Source of the DNA: Paenibacillus sp. PAMC 26794
GTDB taxonomy: Bacteria; Bacillota; Bacilli; Paenibacillales; Paenibacillaceae
Direction of reading: 5' to 3'
Assembly: GCF_000316035.1 (NCBI RefSeq)
Contig: NZ_ANHX01000021.1
Coordinates: 1 to 64,000 of the forward strand
Length of the DNA: 64,000 nucleotides
Below the pieces are notes generated by a model. That model did no database searches, was not told the DNA's origin, and saw nothing but the letters and a program-made list of their open reading frames with translations. Below are positions 17,340 through 26,577 of this stretch, in pieces. Every line of letters starts with the position of its first letter. Position 1 is the stretch's first letter. A program made the translations under genes and the position numbers.

Positions 17340-17831
17340 TTAGGCAATTGGGTCTAGTTGTACAACAACCTGTTTACCACTTACCTGAACACCTGTCGTT
17401 TTGCTACCGAATTCAGCCAGCGATTTGCTCAGTTGCTCAGCCCACTCCTTGCCTGCAACTCCTTCTTTGGCTCCATGCACCTGGATGACGAGTTTTACCG
17501 AATCACCCTTCTTCAGAATGCGCTCCGCTTGAGATTGCTTCGTATCCCGGTCATGATCCTCCATCGCAAGGTTTAAACGAATTTCTTTTACTTTCCGTTT
17601 ATCGGGGGATTTACTCGCTTTTTTCTTCGCCTGCTGCGCTTCCGCTTTGGCTGCTCCAGCTCCGATCAGCTTGCACGGTGGTGGACTCGTCATCAAGGAC
17701 AAGCACACCAGATCTACTTTATGCTGCTTCGCAAGTAGAAGTGCTTCCTGCGTGGACATCACACCAAGATCTTCACCATTCAGGCCGGTCAGCTGCACTT
17801 CAGCTGCTTTGATCTTTTCATTTTTGATCAT
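17340..17831 (-). CDS. Divergent translation initiation factor IF-3-like protein
   Basis: The 163-residue protein has both IF-3 domains: the N-domain (MIKNEKIKAAEVQL.GEDLGVMS.QEAL) and the C-domain (KVKEIRLNLAMEDHD, then GDSVKLVI). Normal IF-3 carries YGKFRFEQ after the PPVCRIMD motif; here this reads PPCKLIGAGAAKAEAQQ, and the linker is Lys/Ala-rich. Normal infC is followed by rpmI and rplT, which are absent. So this is probably a second, specialised IF-3 copy that binds the 30S subunit or a variant of it. Unlike typical infC it begins with ATG behind GAGGAGG. It lies 120 nt downstream of ppaC with a hairpin between them. Confidence 0.8.
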   Translation of the reverse strand: MIKNEKIKAAEVQLTGLNGEDLGVMSTQEALLLAKQHKVDLVCLSLMTSPPPCKLIGAGAAKAEAQQAKKKASKSPDKRKVKEIRLNLAMEDHDRDTKQSQAERILKKGDSVKLVIQVHGAKEGVAGKEWAEQLSKSLAEFGSKTTGVQVSGKQVVVQLDPIA

Positions 17832-17850
17832 GATTCTTCCTCCTCTACAT

Positions 17851-17889
17851 CAAAAGCCTGTCCTGACCATTTACGGATCAGAGCAGGCT
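17851..17889 (-). terminator. Hairpin between ppaC and the IF-3-like gene
   Basis: Imperfect stem AGCCTGCTCTGA/TCAGGACAGGCT followed on the minus strand by TTTTGATG. It may end ppaC transcription or attenuate read-through into the IF-3-like gene, whose ribosome binding site starts just after it. Confidence 0.55.
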
Positions 17890-17950
17890 AGGATGGTGTT
17901 GCTACTATTTGCAATACATATAAGCGTACAAATACGCCAATCGGCTTGAT

Positions 17951-18883
17951 TTACAGCGTGTTGAATGCTTCCGTCAGAACCGGTACAATTTGTGATTTGC
18001 GTGATACAACGCCTTTCAAGATAGCTCTGCTATCAGACAGCGTTACATTGTAGGCTTTCTCCACCGCTTTGGTGGATGTACCATATGCCAGAGCAACGGA
18101 ATCGTTGTTCAGAATGTCTGTTACGACAAATACAAACAGGTCGAGACCTTTGCTGGAAATGATTGCATCAATGGCTGCTTCAAGCTCAGGTTGCTTCACG
18201 AGAACATCATTCACGTCAACGGCATTAACCTGTGCAATTTCCACTTTGGATTGACCCATTACGAATTCTTTTGCATCCAGGGAAATCAGTTCAGCAATTG
18301 TTTTTTGGCTCAGATCCGCGCCGGCTTTCAGCATGTCCAGACCATAGCTGTCTGCATCTACACCAGCAATGGCAGCCAGTTCACGCGCAGCAGCTACGTC
18401 CTGCTCTGTGCAAGTCGGGGATTTGAACAACAGGGAATCGGAGATAATGGCAGACAACATCAAACCAGCAATCGGCGCACTCACTTCAATACCATTTTCT
18501 TTGTACATTTTATTCAAAATGGTTGCTGTACAACCTACAGGCTCTGCACGGAAATACAGAGGTCCGCTTGTCTCAAAGTTAGCAATACGGTGATGGTCGA
18601 TAACTTCAACGACAGTCACTTCCTCAATATCGCTTACACTTTGCTGACGCTCGTTGTGGTCAACCAGAATAACCTTGTTTACTTCATTTGCAGCTGTTTT
18701 AATCAGACGTGGTGCCGCAATTTTGAATTGATCCAGAGCAAACTGGGTTTCACCATTGACTTCGCCGAGACGAACAGCTTCAACGTCCTGACCCAATTTT
18801 GTTTTGAGATCCGCATAGGCGATTGCCGAACAGATCGTATCCGTGTCGGGATTTTTGTGACCGAAGATTAACGCTTTTTCCAT
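17951..18883 (-). CDS. ppaC: Manganese-dependent inorganic pyrophosphatase (family II)
   Basis: A 310-residue DHH-family enzyme that hydrolyses pyrophosphate to two phosphates and so pulls biosynthetic reactions forward. Motifs are GHKNPDTDT at the start, VDHNE, VIDHHR, and the C-terminal DHHA2 domain with the SRKSQ substrate-binding segment. The length is that of B. subtilis PpaC (309). ATG 18883 is preferred to ATG 18889 because GGAGGG is then about 8 nt away. Confidence 0.95.
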   Translation of the reverse strand: MEKALIFGHKNPDTDTICSAIAYADLKTKLGQDVEAVRLGEVNGETQFALDQFKIAAPRLIKTAANEVNKVILVDHNERQQSVSDIEEVTVVEVIDHHRIANFETSGPLYFRAEPVGCTATILNKMYKENGIEVSAPIAGLMLSAIISDSLLFKSPTCTEQDVAAARELAAIAGVDADSYGLDMLKAGADLSQKTIAELISLDAKEFVMGQSKVEIAQVNAVDVNDVLVKQPELEAAIDAIISSKGLDLFVFVVTDILNNDSVALAYGTSTKAVEKAYNVTLSDSRAILKGVVSRKSQIVPVLTEAFNTL

Positions 18884-19139
18884 ATTCATAGCCCTCCGTC
18901 AATTCTGATTTAGAATAATACATGTCATATTTAATCATACCCTTACTGATTATAGCGCTAATAAGGCTTAATTCCAATCCCTTTACAGCGAATTAATTGC
19001 AAATCATTCTCAGGCAAGTCTTTTTGGAAAATAGCCAAACTTGGTTCATTCCCCTCAAGTCGATATGGTATGTATCCTATTTATTCCATCGTACAACCTT
19101 ATGAATTAGCATACGAAACTCTGATACGCAACGAAAATA

Positions 19140-19892
19140 TTAAATCTCAGGCTCTTCCGCACTCTGCCCTTGCCGTACAAAAAAGGTCTGTAGACTGCCG
19201 TCCTCGCTAATCTCCAACAGGTTCAATTGCGCTCCGTAGGCACAACCACCATCAATGCCAATTTTGTCTCCGCTCGGGTCAAACCAAATACCTGTCTCAT
19301 CATGCAAATGCTTCACGGGGGTGTGTCCAAATACGACCGTCTCTCTAATCGTCGTTGGTCTGGAATAGAATGATTCACGAATCCAAATGAAGTCCCGCTC
19401 GGACTGGCTTCTCCAATCCTCGATATCCGGGTTGATCCCGGCATGAACAAAAATATAACCCGGAATTTCGTACACCAGCGGAAGTTGTTCCAGAAAACGA
19501 AGATGGTGTTCATAGTGTGTACGTATCCACTTTTTGGCTTCAGCATAAGCTTCCCAATCTATCTGTTGCTCATCATAAGTAAGCTCCAGATCCAGATAAC
19601 TTGCCATCGTCTTTAATCCACCATTACGGATCCAGTGTTGATCATATTGCTCAACATCCTGGGTTAATGCCTTGACCATCATGGCATCGTGATTGCCTTT
19701 GATCACAATAATATGGTGCTGTTGCTGAAGCTGCATAATCTGTTCGATGACCTGTTTGCTGCTTGGACCTCGATCCACATAATCACCGAGTAAAATCAAT
19801 TCATCCTGCTGCGGATTATAATCTGCAAGCTTAAGCAGTGCATTAAATTCATCGTAACAGCCATGAATATCACTAATGACACATCTGCGCAT
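19140..19892 (-). CDS. PPP-family metallophosphoesterase (protein phosphatase / Ap4A hydrolase-like)
   Basis: A 250-residue phosphoesterase with the complete PPP metal-binding signature: SDIHGCYDE, LLGDYVDRG and KGNHDAM, plus later histidines (VFVHAGINP and VVFGHTPVKH). Such enzymes remove phosphate from Ser/Thr phosphoproteins or split diadenosine tetraphosphate; B. subtilis PrpE and related proteins are the closest type. The start ATG has GAGAGGAGAG upstream. The gene is monocistronic as far as can be seen, 100 nt downstream of the LLM oxidoreductase gene. Confidence 0.88.
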   Translation of the reverse strand: MRRCVISDIHGCYDEFNALLKLADYNPQQDELILLGDYVDRGPSSKQVIEQIMQLQQQHHIIVIKGNHDAMMVKALTQDVEQYDQHWIRNGGLKTMASYLDLELTYDEQQIDWEAYAEAKKWIRTHYEHHLRFLEQLPLVYEIPGYIFVHAGINPDIEDWRSQSERDFIWIRESFYSRPTTIRETVVFGHTPVKHLHDETGIWFDPSGDKIGIDGGCAYGAQLNLLEISEDGSLQTFFVRQGQSAEEPEI

Positions 19893-19991
19893 GTGAATCT
19901 CTCCTCTCCCTGATCACGCAAGAGTATAACCGGAACCTTGCATGAGCAAGATTCCAGTCTGTTTAGAGTAGTTATTCCCGCTTGCTCACCA

Positions 19992-20999
19992 TTAGTCCTG
20001 CTTGAGTCCAAAGGCTTCTGCAATCAAGCCGAATGAGCGCAGACGTGCTTCAAACGAATGGACCGCTGACGCGATAATGACTTCATCTGCTTCATGGCGT
20101 TCAGCCATTGCGGTAATTTTATCTTTCACCTGATCCGGTGTTCCCACAATGGAAAAGGAACGACGTTGACGAATCTGTTCCATCTCCATGGCTGTGTATG
20201 GATAGTTGTTCACCGTCTCCAGAGATGGGAATGAACTTTGTTCAAGACCTCGTCCAAGGCGTAAGAAGAAAAGTTCATTGCTGCGCGCAAGTTCAGCGGC
20301 TTCTTTCTCTGTCTCCGCGCAGAATGCCGAGACAGCAATCATTGAATGTGGTTTGTCATTCAGGATGGACGGCTTGAAATGTCTGCGGTAATGTTTCATC
20401 GCTTCTTCACCGCCTGGTGTTCCGAAGAATTGGGCAAACGCATACGACGTCCCTTGCGCTGCAGCAATTCTCGCACCTTCGGAGCTGGAACCCAGCAACC
20501 ACACTTCTGGTACCGTTGGAACCGATGGTCCGGCTACCAGAGATGCGAACCGATGATCCTCGGGCAACTGCTCGTGGAAGTATCCGCCCAAATCCGCAAT
20601 CTGTTGCGGAAAGAATTGTACATTCGATGATTTCCCCTCATTCAGAGCTCTGCTGGCAATTGGCATGCCACCTGGTGCTCTGCCAATCCCCAGGTCAATC
20701 CGCCCCGGATGCAAAGCTTCCAGCAGACGGAAATTCTCTGCAACCTTGTAGGCACTATAATGAGGTAGCATAACGCCACCGGAACCTACGCGAATTCGCT
20801 CCGTATGTGCAGCCACATGTGCAATCATAACTTCAGGACTGGAGAAAGACAGCGCCCCACTACCATGATGCTCCGACATCCAGAAACGGGAGTACCCCAA
20901 TTGATCCGCATGTTGTGCGAGTTTCACCGTTTCCTGTAACGTATCCTGTACAGTTCGTCCTTCATTGATATGTCCATGTTCGAGTACACTCAGTTTCAT
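19992..20999 (-). CDS. LLM-class flavin-dependent oxidoreductase (luciferase-like)
   Basis: A 335-residue TIM-barrel protein of the bacterial luciferase family. Recognisable segments are SRFWMSEHHGSGALSFSSP, VGSGGVMLPHYSA, HPGRIDLGIGRAPGG and the C-terminal IVGTPDQVKDKI. This subgroup (MsnO8/YwcH-type) uses reduced FMN and oxygen for monooxygenation; substrates are mostly unknown. ATG follows AGGATTG. The ATP phosphatase gene downstream is separated by 100 nt, so co-transcription is possible. Confidence 0.9.
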   Translation of the reverse strand: MKLSVLEHGHINEGRTVQDTLQETVKLAQHADQLGYSRFWMSEHHGSGALSFSSPEVMIAHVAAHTERIRVGSGGVMLPHYSAYKVAENFRLLEALHPGRIDLGIGRAPGGMPIASRALNEGKSSNVQFFPQQIADLGGYFHEQLPEDHRFASLVAGPSVPTVPEVWLLGSSSEGARIAAAQGTSYAFAQFFGTPGGEEAMKHYRRHFKPSILNDKPHSMIAVSAFCAETEKEAAELARSNELFFLRLGRGLEQSSFPSLETVNNYPYTAMEMEQIRQRRSFSIVGTPDQVKDKITAMAERHEADEVIIASAVHSFEARLRSFGLIAEAFGLKQD

Positions 21000-21174
21000 A
21001 TATATTCAATCCTCTCGTCTGTTAGGTTCATAAGTACTGTGAATATGAGATCTGCGAATATTACGCGCTTTTGCTCAATTCATTCTTGCTCATTCCATTG
21101 TAACATTAATTATTACAGTTTCAAACTTTAGTTATTCTCTTTATTACCACACTTGTGCAAGAAACATGCAAAAA

Positions 21175-21204
21175 AACGTCACCAGCTTTTGAACTGGTGA
21201 CGTT
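21175..21204 (-). terminator. Terminator of the LTA synthase-type gene
   Basis: A perfect 11-bp stem (AACGTCACCAG and complement) with an 8-nt loop followed on the minus strand by TTTTTTGC. Confidence 0.9.
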
Positions 21205-21233
21205 TTGATCTAACCTATTGCAGAAAAATTGAT

Positions 21234-23171
21234 TTATGGTGCACGTTTGGGTAACAACTTCACATACTCGTCAGACAGTTTCATCAGGCTGAGCACATGT
21301 TCATAATCGGAACGATACGGTTCCAAATCCGTTACCGGCTCGTATGTTTTCAGCGAATAGGCTGTTCCATCGTCAAAGCCCGCACCCGGGATAAACATAA
21401 TGTCATCGTTGACAAATGAACCCGTTGGCAAGTAATACCGGATACCGAAGGCATTGTGGTCCATGTTGAGCAGATCATGTCCGAAGGCAGTGAACTTCTC
21501 ATCTTGAAGGGAAACACCCATCAGGTTCATAATCGTTGGCAACATATCCAACTGACCGCCTGGCTGCTCAATCACTTGCCCTTTGGTCTGTTTCGGCGTA
21601 TGAATCATTAACGGAATGTTGAATCGACTTACTTTACCGTCATAAGGGACGCCCAGATTGGCCTGAATCTGCTGTGTAATCTCTTCGTCAGCAGGCAGAC
21701 CGAAGTGGTCTCCGTAGAGCACTAACGTTGTGTTATCCCATAATCCGTTCGCCTTCAACTCATTAATGAGTTGACCAATGGCATAGTCCGTATAGTTGAT
21801 CGCTTGCAGATAATCGTGAAGCAGTTTGTTCGTAATGGTCGCTGGAATCGTGATTCGTGCACGATCAGCGGGAATTGTAAACGGCGAGTGGCTTGATGCC
21901 GTAATGAACTGAGCATAGAACGGCTGATTCGCAGCCTGATGCGCAGTCATTTTTTCCACACCTACACGGTATAACTCTTCATCTGATGGTCCAAAGTCAT
22001 TGAATCTGTCATTCTCGAAGCTGGGCTTGTCGAAGTAACGAGTGAATCCGAGTGCCGGATACATTTTGTTCCGGTTCCAGAAGGTGACGTCATTGACGTG
22101 GTACGTCTCGGACTCATATCCCTCTTTTCCTAATAACTTGGGAAGACTCGGCAGTTCACGGTCACTATACCCTGCTGACATGGGAACAACTCCGGTTGGA
22201 TAGATAGACGTGTTCGACATGAACTCAGCGTCTGATGTGTTTCCCTGTCCGATCTGTTGGAAAAAATGAGAGAAATAATAGCTTTCTTTCGCCAGATCAT
22301 TCAATACCGGTGTTAACTCCTGACCGTCCAATGAAGCATTAATCGGAAAATTCTGAAAGGACTCCAGTTGAAGAACAATCAGATTACTACCTTTGGCCTG
22401 ACCAAAATATTTGGCTTTCACGGCTGTACCGTCACTCGGTTTATCCTGATACGGATACTGGCTAACCAGCTCATTGATCTTGGCAATCGTTTCGTTAATG
22501 TTGCCATTCGCAATGGCCTCATTCTCTTTGCTTGTCATAATGGCCGACGATACCTGGTAGTTCAAGAAGCCGAGATTCTCGGCGCGAACCAGCTCGTTAT
22601 CAATCGTTTCACCTTTGACAATAAAACTACCAGATATTACGATGCAGAATGCGGCAGTAAGCGCAACGCCGAGCTTGCCCCAGTAACGTCTGCGAATTCT
22701 GCCAAACGTCAAACCGCTATCGCGGTAACTGCTGCGATTACGAGCGCCGATACGTCTGCGCATAATCAACCATATTGGCAATGCCAATACGATGTCTGCA
22801 AAAAACAGAAAGTGCTCCAGTCGTACCAGTGGTCCGATACTGCCCCGCACTTGCGCAACCTGACCCAACTCACTTAGCACGGTATACGTAGGCACCGAAC
22901 TGAAATGAACGTTGTACAGCGTTGCCGAGAACAGAAGTAGAGAAAACAAAATATTGAATCCTCCGTATACTGCTCGCTTCCAGCCTTTGGGCACGATCAG
23001 ATCCAGTAGACATACCAACGTTAATGCACCTAATGCGTCGGTTATCAGACCAATGCTGGACAGACCCTGGAAAAAGAAATACCTCAACAATGACAGCTTC
23101 AGCAACATAAGAATGAATAACACGGCGAATAAAGTCCGTGATGAAGTTCGTTCATTTTTGGAATTATACAT
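21234..23171 (-). CDS. Lipoteichoic acid synthase-type membrane sulfatase (LtaS family)
   Basis: A protein of about 645 residues with five N-terminal transmembrane segments (about residues 10-190) and an extracellular alkaline-phosphatase-like sulfatase domain. Metal and catalytic residues are visible: Glu in VLQLESFQ, the nucleophile Thr in GNTSDAEF and Asp-His in YGDHFGLP. LtaS enzymes transfer glycerol phosphate from phosphatidylglycerol to the growing lipoteichoic acid chain or its primer. Which LtaS paralogue this is cannot be told. ATG 23171 or TTG 23183 may be the start. It follows the PPDK-like gene by about 105 nt. Confidence 0.92.
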   Translation of the reverse strand: MYNSKNERTSSRTLFAVLFILMLLKLSLLRYFFFQGLSSIGLITDALGALTLVCLLDLIVPKGWKRAVYGGFNILFSLLLFSATLYNVHFSSVPTYTVLSELGQVAQVRGSIGPLVRLEHFLFFADIVLALPIWLIMRRRIGARNRSSYRDSGLTFGRIRRRYWGKLGVALTAAFCIVISGSFIVKGETIDNELVRAENLGFLNYQVSSAIMTSKENEAIANGNINETIAKINELVSQYPYQDKPSDGTAVKAKYFGQAKGSNLIVLQLESFQNFPINASLDGQELTPVLNDLAKESYYFSHFFQQIGQGNTSDAEFMSNTSIYPTGVVPMSAGYSDRELPSLPKLLGKEGYESETYHVNDVTFWNRNKMYPALGFTRYFDKPSFENDRFNDFGPSDEELYRVGVEKMTAHQAANQPFYAQFITASSHSPFTIPADRARITIPATITNKLLHDYLQAINYTDYAIGQLINELKANGLWDNTTLVLYGDHFGLPADEEITQQIQANLGVPYDGKVSRFNIPLMIHTPKQTKGQVIEQPGGQLDMLPTIMNLMGVSLQDEKFTAFGHDLLNMDHNAFGIRYYLPTGSFVNDDIMFIPGAGFDDGTAYSLKTYEPVTDLEPYRSDYEHVLSLMKLSDEYVKLLPKRAP

Positions 23172-23287
23172 GGTCGCTTTCAACCCTTACCCCTGAAATT
23201 TTACGTTCCTTTTACAAAACTCATATTTCAGTATAACAGTTTTCTGGTTGCTATTCCATGGAAGTTCCGTGTAGGACAGGGTGAGTG

Positions 23288-25657
23288 TTATGCAATTGTG
23301 GATATATCTGCATTCTGAGTGTTCGCGCCCTCTCTCTGTCCCTTAATGGCTGCTTGTGCAGCTGCAATTCGTGCATAAGGAATCTGTTCAGGCAAGCAGG
23401 TTACGTAATCCATTCCAATACGGTGGCAGAACGTAATGGACTCCAGATCAACCACATTCTCTCCGCAGATCCCTGTTTTCAGATGAGGTTTTCGAATTCG
23501 ACCTTGGACTACAGCCATCTCAATCAGTTGTCCAACTCCCTCAATGTCCAGCACATGAAATGGATTATTCGTTACCGTACGAGAGTCCGTATCCAGTTGA
23601 ATGAATCGCTTCTCGGATTCATGGCGACTATATCCAAACGTCATCTCTGTCAGCTCATCCGTGCCAAACGAGAAAAAGTCAGCCTGGCGAGCAATGTGAG
23701 TCGCCGTCAGCGCCGCTCTCGGAGCTTCGATCATCGCCCCCACTTTATAAAGACAATGCCGCTTCTCATCACCCAGCACTTGGTCAGCCACATGATCCAC
23801 CAGATCTCTCATCACCTGAAGTTCATGCACATGACCGATCTGCGGGATCATAATCTCGGGACGTACCCACCAGCCTTGCCGGATGCCTTTCACCGCTGCG
23901 CGGAATATCGCTTCCAGCTGCATATCAACGATCTCCGGGAACACCGTACTCAGCCGACAAGCCTGTTGCCCCAATGTAGGATTATGTTCATGCAATTCAC
24001 TGACTCTGCGAATTACACGCTCCAGTTCCTCCAGTTCAATCTGAAGGTCTTCTTGCTCCTGCCACTCCTCTGCTTGTAACCACTCACGTCGTTTCTCCAA
24101 CACTCCCAGATCCGGTAACAGTTCATGCAACGGCGAATCGAGCAAACGTATCGTTACCGGGTATCCATCCATCGCTTCGAATATCTGTTCAAAATCAGAC
24201 TGCTGCATCGGTAACAGACGCTCCAAACCACGCCTGCGTTCGCATTCACTGTCTGCCAGGATCATTTTTTGTACAAATGGTAACCGCACAGGTAATAACA
24301 GCATGTTCTCCGTCCGGCACAGACCTATTCCCTCAGCCCCCAGTAGCCGTGATGTCAGGGCATCCTGTGGTCGATCAGCATTGGCCAGTACCTTCAGCTC
24401 TTTCACTTCATCAGCCCAATTGAGCAGTAGTTGCAGATCTGATGATAAAAGTGAATCTGAGTTGTTATAAGCTGGACATTCATCATTAGTTACTGGCTGG
24501 ATCTGTACGGGCAGATGTCCATTGTTCGCTTCGCTGATAGAACTAGGATTTGTGTAAAGCTTCAACACTTCAGTGATATGCCCAGGTTGGATGCGAAGAA
24601 GTGCATCCTCCTTGGTGATAAGTCCTTCATGGACAAAATCCACAGTACTCCTCAGTGTGGCTGTTGAGGATAATCGTGCGGGCTGGGTCTGTACAACATA
24701 CAACGCGCCGGATTCAATCACAAAGGTGATTTCCTGCACTTCTCCCTTATGCGTCTCCAACTGGCTACCTATCTCCAGCAAACTTGTGTACAGCTCAGGT
24801 TCGTCATTCCTTAGCCGCTCAAGACCGTGATCCGTTTGATGGGAGTTCCCAGTTGAGACGTACTGTCCAGTAATCCCCTTTTCTCCTGTAAGTGGGTTGC
24901 GCGTATATATTGTTCCGGTCCCGCTTGAGTCTCCGCATGTTCCATGCATCATCGTCTGTATAAGAACAGGAGCGCTTTGCTCCGAAGAGATGTAATATGA
25001 TTTACGCATGATCTCGTCCTGAGATCTGGATGCTTTAATACGCTGTGAATGATATACCGCACGTACTGCTTCTTTGAATTGAATTTGAACATCTTGAGGA
25101 AAAGGATTACGCCCCTCCCCTTCGATTAAATATTTAAACTCGGTAATGGTTAATTCAAGTTCCGTTTCATCCCAGCCCTTGACGTGACTTAATATTTCTG
25201 TGAAAAATTCAGACGGAATTGCATATACCAGCTGTCCATATTCCTTTAAGTAATCTAGATAACATTGGAGTGCATACAACCGATCACCGGTTTGATGTGC
25301 GAGTCCTTCCACAGTAGCATCATTCAGACCAACATTAAGCAGTGATTGTGTCGCAGTTGCTGATGCTAGATCCTGATCGGTACGTACCGCGAGTAATAGC
25401 GGGTTCTCCGAATGTCCGAAGAACTTCCCGGTTTGCTGTTCCAGATGCCGGATCGCGTTAACAATCTCTTCCTCTCCTTCACCGGAAAGATGTCCAAGAC
25501 GGGTACAGAACTCGCGACAGTATTCCGTTGTGACTACAAATCCGGCCGGGACAGCCCATCCTGCATGAATTAGCTCTGCAAGATCAGCCCCTTTACTGCC
25601 CATTAGCCCTTTCATCTCTGCCGTACCTTCTTCCAACAGAATTACCCGTTTTGTCAT
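23288..25657 (-). CDS. Degenerate pyruvate phosphate dikinase-like protein lacking the phosphohistidine domain
   Basis: About 789 residues, clearly homologous to PPDK at both ends: an N-terminal ATP-grasp part (GSKGADLAELI, GTGTIYTRNPLTGEKG) and a C-terminal PEP/pyruvate barrel (LGAEGIGLCRTE, GAMIEAPRAALTA, FFSFGT, TGICGE). Between about residues 365 and 402 only a 40-residue linker replaces the roughly 145-residue swivelling domain, so the GGMTSHAAVVAR motif with the phosphorylated His is absent. Other changes against C. symbiosum PPDK: VRSGAR reads VRTDQD, Arg617 is Gln565 and Asn768 is Asp667; the late Cys (YVTCLP) is kept. It cannot run the normal phosphotransfer alone. GGGAGAG supports the start at 25657. 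It may be co-transcribed with the LtaS-type gene. Confidence 0.85.
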   Translation of the reverse strand: MTKRVILLEEGTAEMKGLMGSKGADLAELIHAGWAVPAGFVVTTEYCREFCTRLGHLSGEGEEEIVNAIRHLEQQTGKFFGHSENPLLLAVRTDQDLASATATQSLLNVGLNDATVEGLAHQTGDRLYALQCYLDYLKEYGQLVYAIPSEFFTEILSHVKGWDETELELTITEFKYLIEGEGRNPFPQDVQIQFKEAVRAVYHSQRIKASRSQDEIMRKSYYISSEQSAPVLIQTMMHGTCGDSSGTGTIYTRNPLTGEKGITGQYVSTGNSHQTDHGLERLRNDEPELYTSLLEIGSQLETHKGEVQEITFVIESGALYVVQTQPARLSSTATLRSTVDFVHEGLITKEDALLRIQPGHITEVLKLYTNPSSISEANNGHLPVQIQPVTNDECPAYNNSDSLLSSDLQLLLNWADEVKELKVLANADRPQDALTSRLLGAEGIGLCRTENMLLLPVRLPFVQKMILADSECERRRGLERLLPMQQSDFEQIFEAMDGYPVTIRLLDSPLHELLPDLGVLEKRREWLQAEEWQEQEDLQIELEELERVIRRVSELHEHNPTLGQQACRLSTVFPEIVDMQLEAIFRAAVKGIRQGWWVRPEIMIPQIGHVHELQVMRDLVDHVADQVLGDEKRHCLYKVGAMIEAPRAALTATHIARQADFFSFGTDELTEMTFGYSRHESEKRFIQLDTDSRTVTNNPFHVLDIEGVGQLIEMAVVQGRIRKPHLKTGICGENVVDLESITFCHRIGMDYVTCLPEQIPYARIAAAQAAIKGQREGANTQNADISTIA

Positions 25658-25875
25658 TACAGCTCTCCCATCCGCCATTCATGGCTATGCTTGAAGACTT
25701 CAATCCCTGCGTTACAGATCAGCCTTCATTCTAATGGTATGTCGTAATCTTTCAGTCAAGGACATTCGCTTTTGCATTTTGTGCTCGTTATCCTGTTTTT
25801 TTGTAAACGCTACACTAAAATAAGATGAAACAAGCCTTTCGGGTAATTGTATTGGCTCATTTATCACTGTGAAGC

Positions 25876-25912
25876 AAAAAGAAGCCCCTTTAGCCTAAGC
25901 TGAAGGAACTTC
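25876..25912 (-). terminator. Terminator after the small ORFs at 26 kb
   Basis: Stem GAAGTTCCTTCAGC / GCTAAAGGGGCTTC (imperfect) with loop TTAG, then CTTTTTGC on the minus strand. Confidence 0.75.
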
Positions 25913-25919
25913 ACATTTT

Positions 25920-26072
25920 TTAGTATTCACTTACCTCAAACGTCAGCACCCGATCAAACAGGATATAATCCTTCCGACTCTTAAAAGGTCCTTTGTTGTT
26001 GTCATGTTTATCAATGGCATATGATGCCTTTCCGCTTCCCGCTTGTAAATCTAATGAATTAGCTATTCCCAT
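25920..26072 (-). CDS. Possible 50-residue ORF overlapping the upstream secreted-protein gene
   Basis: An ATG lies inside the last codons of the preceding gene (overlap 10 nt, AAAGGTGA directly upstream) and opens 50 codons ending just before a terminator. The peptide is polar and protein-like (for example DKHDNNKGPFKSRKDYI and DRVLTFEVSEY) and has no signal peptide. It could be translationally coupled to the gene before it, or be the leftover C-terminus of a longer protein. I recognise no family. Confidence 0.3.
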   Translation of the reverse strand: MGIANSLDLQAGSGKASYAIDKHDNNKGPFKSRKDYILFDRVLTFEVSEY

Positions 26073-26380
26073 TCACCTTTTTTGATGTAAGTTGCATCAT
26101 AAGCAACAATTACATTCGTTTTATCTGTTACCTTTTGTATATCATCGAACACAACTTCTTCTTCGCCGTAATCTACTAAACTCGAATCCACTTTCTCGAA
26201 GACCCCACAATCCTTCACATAAATTATATCTGGATGGTTAGAATCATATCGTAAGCTTTCAGGAAGATCTTCACCCGAAATTTCATGCGACTCGGCAACC
26301 GTAGTCGTCGATATTGCTGTAACAGGAATCATCCCAATAACAGCTACTACTAAAAGTACGGCCAAGATTTTTTTCTGCAT
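26063..26380 (-). CDS. Small secreted protein of unknown function
   Basis: A 105-residue protein beginning with a signal peptide (MQKKILAVLLVVAVIG, likely cleavage after the TTVA/ESHE region near residue 30). The mature part is acidic (SGEDLPESLRYDSNHPD, DYGEEEVVFDDI). The start at 26380 has GGAG 11 nt upstream; an alternative start 14 codons earlier would lack both a ribosome binding site and a signal peptide. One Cys is seen in the mature part (KDCGVFE). No family is recognised. It overlaps a small ORF downstream. Confidence 0.6.
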   Translation of the reverse strand: MQKKILAVLLVVAVIGMIPVTAISTTTVAESHEISGEDLPESLRYDSNHPDIIYVKDCGVFEKVDSSLVDYGEEEVVFDDIQKVTDKTNVIVAYDATYIKKGEWE

Positions 26381-26536
26381 AGGATCTCTATTCTCCAATT
26401 CTATTTTTCCTATATTATACATTAAAATGGATGGTTATAAATATTTTCCTTTTCTCCGATGTTGTATCCAGCCTGTTTGCTATTTTGTAGTTTGTCGCTC
26501 ATTATAATTCCTCCACTGTTTTAATTTTTAAAAACG

Positions 26537-26563
26537 AAAAAGACCGCCATATAAATGACGGTC
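26537..26563 (-). terminator. Terminator of the 76-residue membrane protein gene
   Basis: Stem GACCGTC/GGCGGTC (one mismatch) around an 8-nt loop, followed on the minus strand by TTTTTCG. Confidence 0.75.
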
Positions 26564-26577
26564 AAGCTTCAAGATGA

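Noticed and set aside
17832-17950. IF-3-type autoregulatory leader before the IF-3-like gene
   Set aside because: The gene starts with ATG, rpmI-rplT are absent and the hairpin looks like a simple terminator of ppaC.
18191-18871. 226-codon plus-strand frame opposite ppaC
   Set aside because: No ribosome binding site and antisense to a certain gene with all family motifs.
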